A DNA stretch of 47,720 bases from Moraxella caprae DSM 19149 (lineage in GTDB: Bacteria > Pseudomonadota > Gammaproteobacteria > Pseudomonadales > Moraxellaceae), in assembly GCF_000426885.1 (NCBI RefSeq), contig NZ_KE384584.1:1-47720 (forward strand), given 5' to 3'. The position numbers and the translations under genes are program-made. Numbering within the stretch: the stretch's first letter is position 1; every line of letters begins with the position of its first letter. A model generated the notes under the pieces. It saw only the letters and a program-made list of their open reading frames with translations. It was not told the DNA's origin and ran no database searches. Below, in pieces: positions 45,256 through 47,720 of the stretch.

Positions 45256-46215
45256 TTATTTTTTGGTTTTATCCAATTGTGAAGGTTTGGCTTTTACCGT
45301 TAAAGTTTTGGTCATTTTATCGTGCCAGCCTTGATTTTTATCATTACCTTTTGCCATGCCATAATTTACCGCAAGCATTCCCATCGCAGGTAGTCCTGAC
45401 ATAATACTCGCCCCAATTGCATACACCACAATCAAAAACAACGTCCGCATAAATACAAGCGTGCCAAAACTGGGTAATTTGCCTGTTTTTTCGTCCACGA
45501 CACGAATGCCCATCACCAGTTTGCCAAACGATTGTCCACGCATGATGATAAGCAGTAGCTGAATGCCAAGCAACGCCAAAAACATAAGATTACTTATCAT
45601 GACCGTAGTCTTTGACACTTTATCCACCAAACTTTGACTATACGCTTGCAAGGCTTGATAATCTTGGGCGTGGCGTGCTATCTCATTGACATCCACCACC
45701 TGCATGAACGCCATGATGAGCGGTAGTAACGCCAAGATATACAGCCCCACATTAATGGCGAATGCCGAAAAGCGAGACAAAATACTGGCATATTCTATCG
45801 TACCATCATCTTTTAGCACGCTTGCCATCCGCTCTTTGGTCGGACGGGCATTTGACTCAGTTCGTTTTGGCTTGTCATTCTGACTGGCGTTGGGGTCTTG
45901 TATGGGTTTACGCCCATAGAGTTCGGCAACCGATACCCGCTTTTGCTCAGGCTTGTCTTTGACAAAATCGACATTATCGCCAAAGCCGCGCTGTTCGGGC
46001 TTGGCAGTTGGAGGTGTTGGGCTGGGCGGTGTTTGCACAGACGGCTGATAAGCATAGACCCCACCTGTCATCTGCCCGACCGTCTGCCACTCGCTCATGC
46101 CCGTGTGCCACATCAAGTCAGTTAGGGCAACTTCGCCCGATAGGAGCATGCGGTTTAGTTCATCTAAGCTATAAGGCCCTGCTTGGACGTTGTTTCGTGC
46201 TAGGTAGATTTTCAT
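45256..46215 (-). CDS. GYF_2- and RDD-domain membrane protein
   Basis: A 319-aa inner-membrane protein. Residues ~1-50 form a GYF_2 domain (KIYLARNNVQAGPYSLDELNRMLLSGEV and LMWHTGMSEWQTVG), likely cytoplasmic and peptide-binding. A Pro/Lys-rich linker (about 55-135) follows. The C-terminus is an RDD domain: RFSAFAINVGLYILALLPLI, two more membrane helices, and GQSFGKLVMGIRVVDEKTG. RDD proteins are often of unknown role or linked to ion/solute transport. It is divergent from corA across ~170 bp. Function is not assigned. Confidence 0.85.
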   Translation of the reverse strand: MKIYLARNNVQAGPYSLDELNRMLLSGEVALTDLMWHTGMSEWQTVGQMTGGVYAYQPSVQTPPSPTPPTAKPEQRGFGDNVDFVKDKPEQKRVSVAELYGRKPIQDPNASQNDKPKRTESNARPTKERMASVLKDDGTIEYASILSRFSAFAINVGLYILALLPLIMAFMQVVDVNEIARHAQDYQALQAYSQSLVDKVSKTTVMISNLMFLALLGIQLLLIIMRGQSFGKLVMGIRVVDEKTGKLPSFGTLVFMRTLFLIVVYAIGASIMSGLPAMGMLAVNYGMAKGNDKNQGWHDKMTKTLTVKAKPSQLDKTKK

Positions 46216-46315
46216 GTTGTCATATCAAGGTTAAAATTTGGCTTATTTTACCACTTTTAGCCCCCCATTAGCCACAAAAAACCATGAAATTTTGTTTATA
46301 CCGACCAACAAATTT

Positions 46316-46345
46316 TTGCCACAACAAAGCAAATCTTGCTATAAT
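46316..46345 (+). promoter_or_regulatory. Probable promoter of corA
   Basis: TTGCCA (46316-46321), 18-bp spacer and TATAAT (46340-46345), about 40 bases before the ATG; TAGGGGA supplies the ribosome site. Confidence 0.6.
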
Positions 46346-46384
46346 ATCGCATTTGCTTATTCATTTTGATTTTTAGGGGACGGC

Positions 46385-47605
46385 ATGCCACACACCACGC
46401 CTACAACAAAAACATCCACCACACCCCTACAAGAAGAGCTGTTTGAGCCTGCCGATTTGCCCAGCGAGCCTGATGACGACCTAAATCTCCACGACGAAGA
46501 AGACAGCTACATCTATGGCGACGCTGACGCCACCGATGAAGACACCATCGAGACCATGACGGTCTATGATCCCGATGCCGACCGTTTTGAAGACCTAGAA
46601 GAGAACTCAGGCGATAACGAAACTGTCGTCTGCTACGCCTACTCTCGTAAGACGGGTGAGCCTGTTGCCACACTCGCCATCGATGAAGTCAGTCGCCAAC
46701 TGACTAACAACAGCCAATTCATCTGGCTTGGGCTACACGACCCCAGTTTTGAGACAGTCAAGGAAGTCCAAGATGCCTTTGATTTGCACGAACTTGCCCT
46801 AGAAGACGCCTTTGCCGACCACCAACGCCCCAAAGTCGAAAGCTATGGCAACGACACCATTTTCGTGGTCGTGCGTACCGCCAAGCTCGAAGACAACTAC
46901 ATCCGCTATGGCACGACCGCCATTTTTATGGGCAAAAACTTCATCATCAGCGTACGGCGTGGGGCGTCCAACTCCTACACCCCCGTGCGTGAGCATTGCC
47001 ACAGACGACCCGAGAAACTTCGCCTAGGCCCGATTTTTGTCCTGCACGCCATTTTGGACTTTATTGTCGATAACTACCTGCCGATTACCGACCGTTTGGG
47101 CAACTATTTGCGTGAACAAGAACGCAACATTTTCTCGTATGAGTTTAGCAAATCCACCCTAAAAAGCCTGTATGAGCTAAAATCGCAACTGGTACACATG
47201 CGTGCGGTGATTCTGCCCGTCCAAGACGTGTGTAACTTTTTTATCAACCACAAAAAAAACGAGCTGGTCTCCGCCTTTCCTGCCGCTGCCAAGCCCTATT
47301 TTCGTGACGTGAACGACCACCTTCTCCGCTCCATTGATGCGGTGAACGGTCTTAACGAGATGCTATCGGTCGCCATGGACACCTACATGGCAATGGTCAC
47401 CATGGGACAGAACGACGTGGTACGAAAACTCGCCGCTTGGGCAGGTATTGCCGCCGTGCCGACTGCCGTGGCAGGGGTGTACGGCATGAACTTTGATTTC
47501 ATGCCCGAACTTCATTGGAAATACGGCTATTTTATGGTCATCGGCATGGTCTTGGCGGTCTGCCTATATCTCTATCATAAATTTAGAAAGGCAGGTTGGT
47601 TATAA
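46385..47605 (+). CDS. corA: CorA-family magnesium/divalent cation channel
   Basis: Pentameric inner-membrane channel. The 406-aa protein has an acidic N-terminal extension of about 80 residues (DEEDSYIYGDADATDEDT...), the cytoplasmic funnel with long stalk helices (RLGNYLREQERNIFSYEFSK..., KSTLKSLYELKSQLVHMRAV), and two C-terminal membrane helices flanking the selectivity motif GMNFDFMPEL (YGMN) before the last helix. The basic end HKFRKAGWL is typical. Substrate Mg2+ (Co2+, Ni2+) is inferred from the family. Confidence 0.94.
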   Translation: MPHTTPTTKTSTTPLQEELFEPADLPSEPDDDLNLHDEEDSYIYGDADATDEDTIETMTVYDPDADRFEDLEENSGDNETVVCYAYSRKTGEPVATLAIDEVSRQLTNNSQFIWLGLHDPSFETVKEVQDAFDLHELALEDAFADHQRPKVESYGNDTIFVVVRTAKLEDNYIRYGTTAIFMGKNFIISVRRGASNSYTPVREHCHRRPEKLRLGPIFVLHAILDFIVDNYLPITDRLGNYLREQERNIFSYEFSKSTLKSLYELKSQLVHMRAVILPVQDVCNFFINHKKNELVSAFPAAAKPYFRDVNDHLLRSIDAVNGLNEMLSVAMDTYMAMVTMGQNDVVRKLAAWAGIAAVPTAVAGVYGMNFDFMPELHWKYGYFMVIGMVLAVCLYLYHKFRKAGWL

Positions 47606-47625
47606 TAATGATAATTATTTACCAC

Positions 47626-47720
47626 TTGGAAAATTGAAATTGGAAAATTGAAATTGGAAAATTGAAATTGGAAAATTGAAATTGGAAAATTGAAATTGGA
47701 AAATTGAAATTGGAAAATTG
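47626..47720. repeat. 14-bp tandem repeat array, running off the window
   Basis: The unit TTGGAAAATTGAAA is repeated without visible variation about 6.8 times, from 21 bases after the corA stop to the window edge, so the total number is unknown. Units have no spacers, so this is not a CRISPR. A site for slippage-based length variation downstream of corA. Confidence 0.9.

Noticed and set aside
47626-47720. CRISPR-like array
   Set aside because: 14-bp units are directly adjacent with no unique spacers; a simple tandem repeat.

Overview
The window is a 47.7-kb piece of a gammaproteobacterial chromosome, most likely from the Moraxellaceae and probably Moraxella or a close relative. That is inferred from protein style, the moderate G+C content, and conserved gene orders: rluD-pgeF divergent from bamD, and cmk-rpsA-ihfB-lapA-pyrF. 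No rRNA or species marker is present, so the genus is an inference.

Layout. 1-2048 is the right part of an IS607-type element: a serine-recombinase tnpA, a tnpB with a one-base frameshift in an A7 run, and a probable omega-RNA end. 2049-6629 (minus strand) holds a YeaC/DUF1315 protein, a multiply broken HerA-like DUF853 ATPase, a bestrophin-like channel, pgeF and rluD. 6768-8922 (plus) holds bamD, a PilZ protein and apt. 9215-11246 is a decay zone with a 3'-truncated macA, a macB relic without its ATPase domain, and the 3' end of an EamA transporter. 11431-17569 holds two unassigned outer-membrane proteins, a CPBP protease, a DedA protein, an Smr-domain protein and a YkuD-fold protein that lacks the catalytic cysteine. 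MITE-like repeats, some nested, lie between these genes.

17656-25047 is purine and proteostasis housekeeping: purB, then purN, an unassigned A+T-rich gene and purM on the minus strand, a CAU tRNA, and clpB. 25317 encodes a carboxymuconolactone-decarboxylase/AhpD-type protein.

26181-31072 is the most interesting stretch. Seven genes on one strand encode a Roadblock/LC7 protein, a stand-alone Aer-type PAS protein, a cytoplasmic PhnD-like binding protein, an unassigned protein, a protein with a receiver-like N-terminus, a small MglA/CvnD-like GTPase, and a protein whose C-terminal half looks like a second, divergent Roadblock fold. I read this as a compact G-protein signalling cassette that may link redox or small-molecule sensing to a GTPase switch. 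Its output is unknown; cell polarity or type IV pili is a guess.

31221-34040 is a TrpXYZ-like ABC importer, followed by purU. 35160-47605 is mostly housekeeping: ndk, prc, nagZ, pyrF, lapA, ihfB, rpsA, cmk, tadA, ung, a GYF/RDD membrane protein and corA. The window ends inside a 14-bp tandem repeat array.
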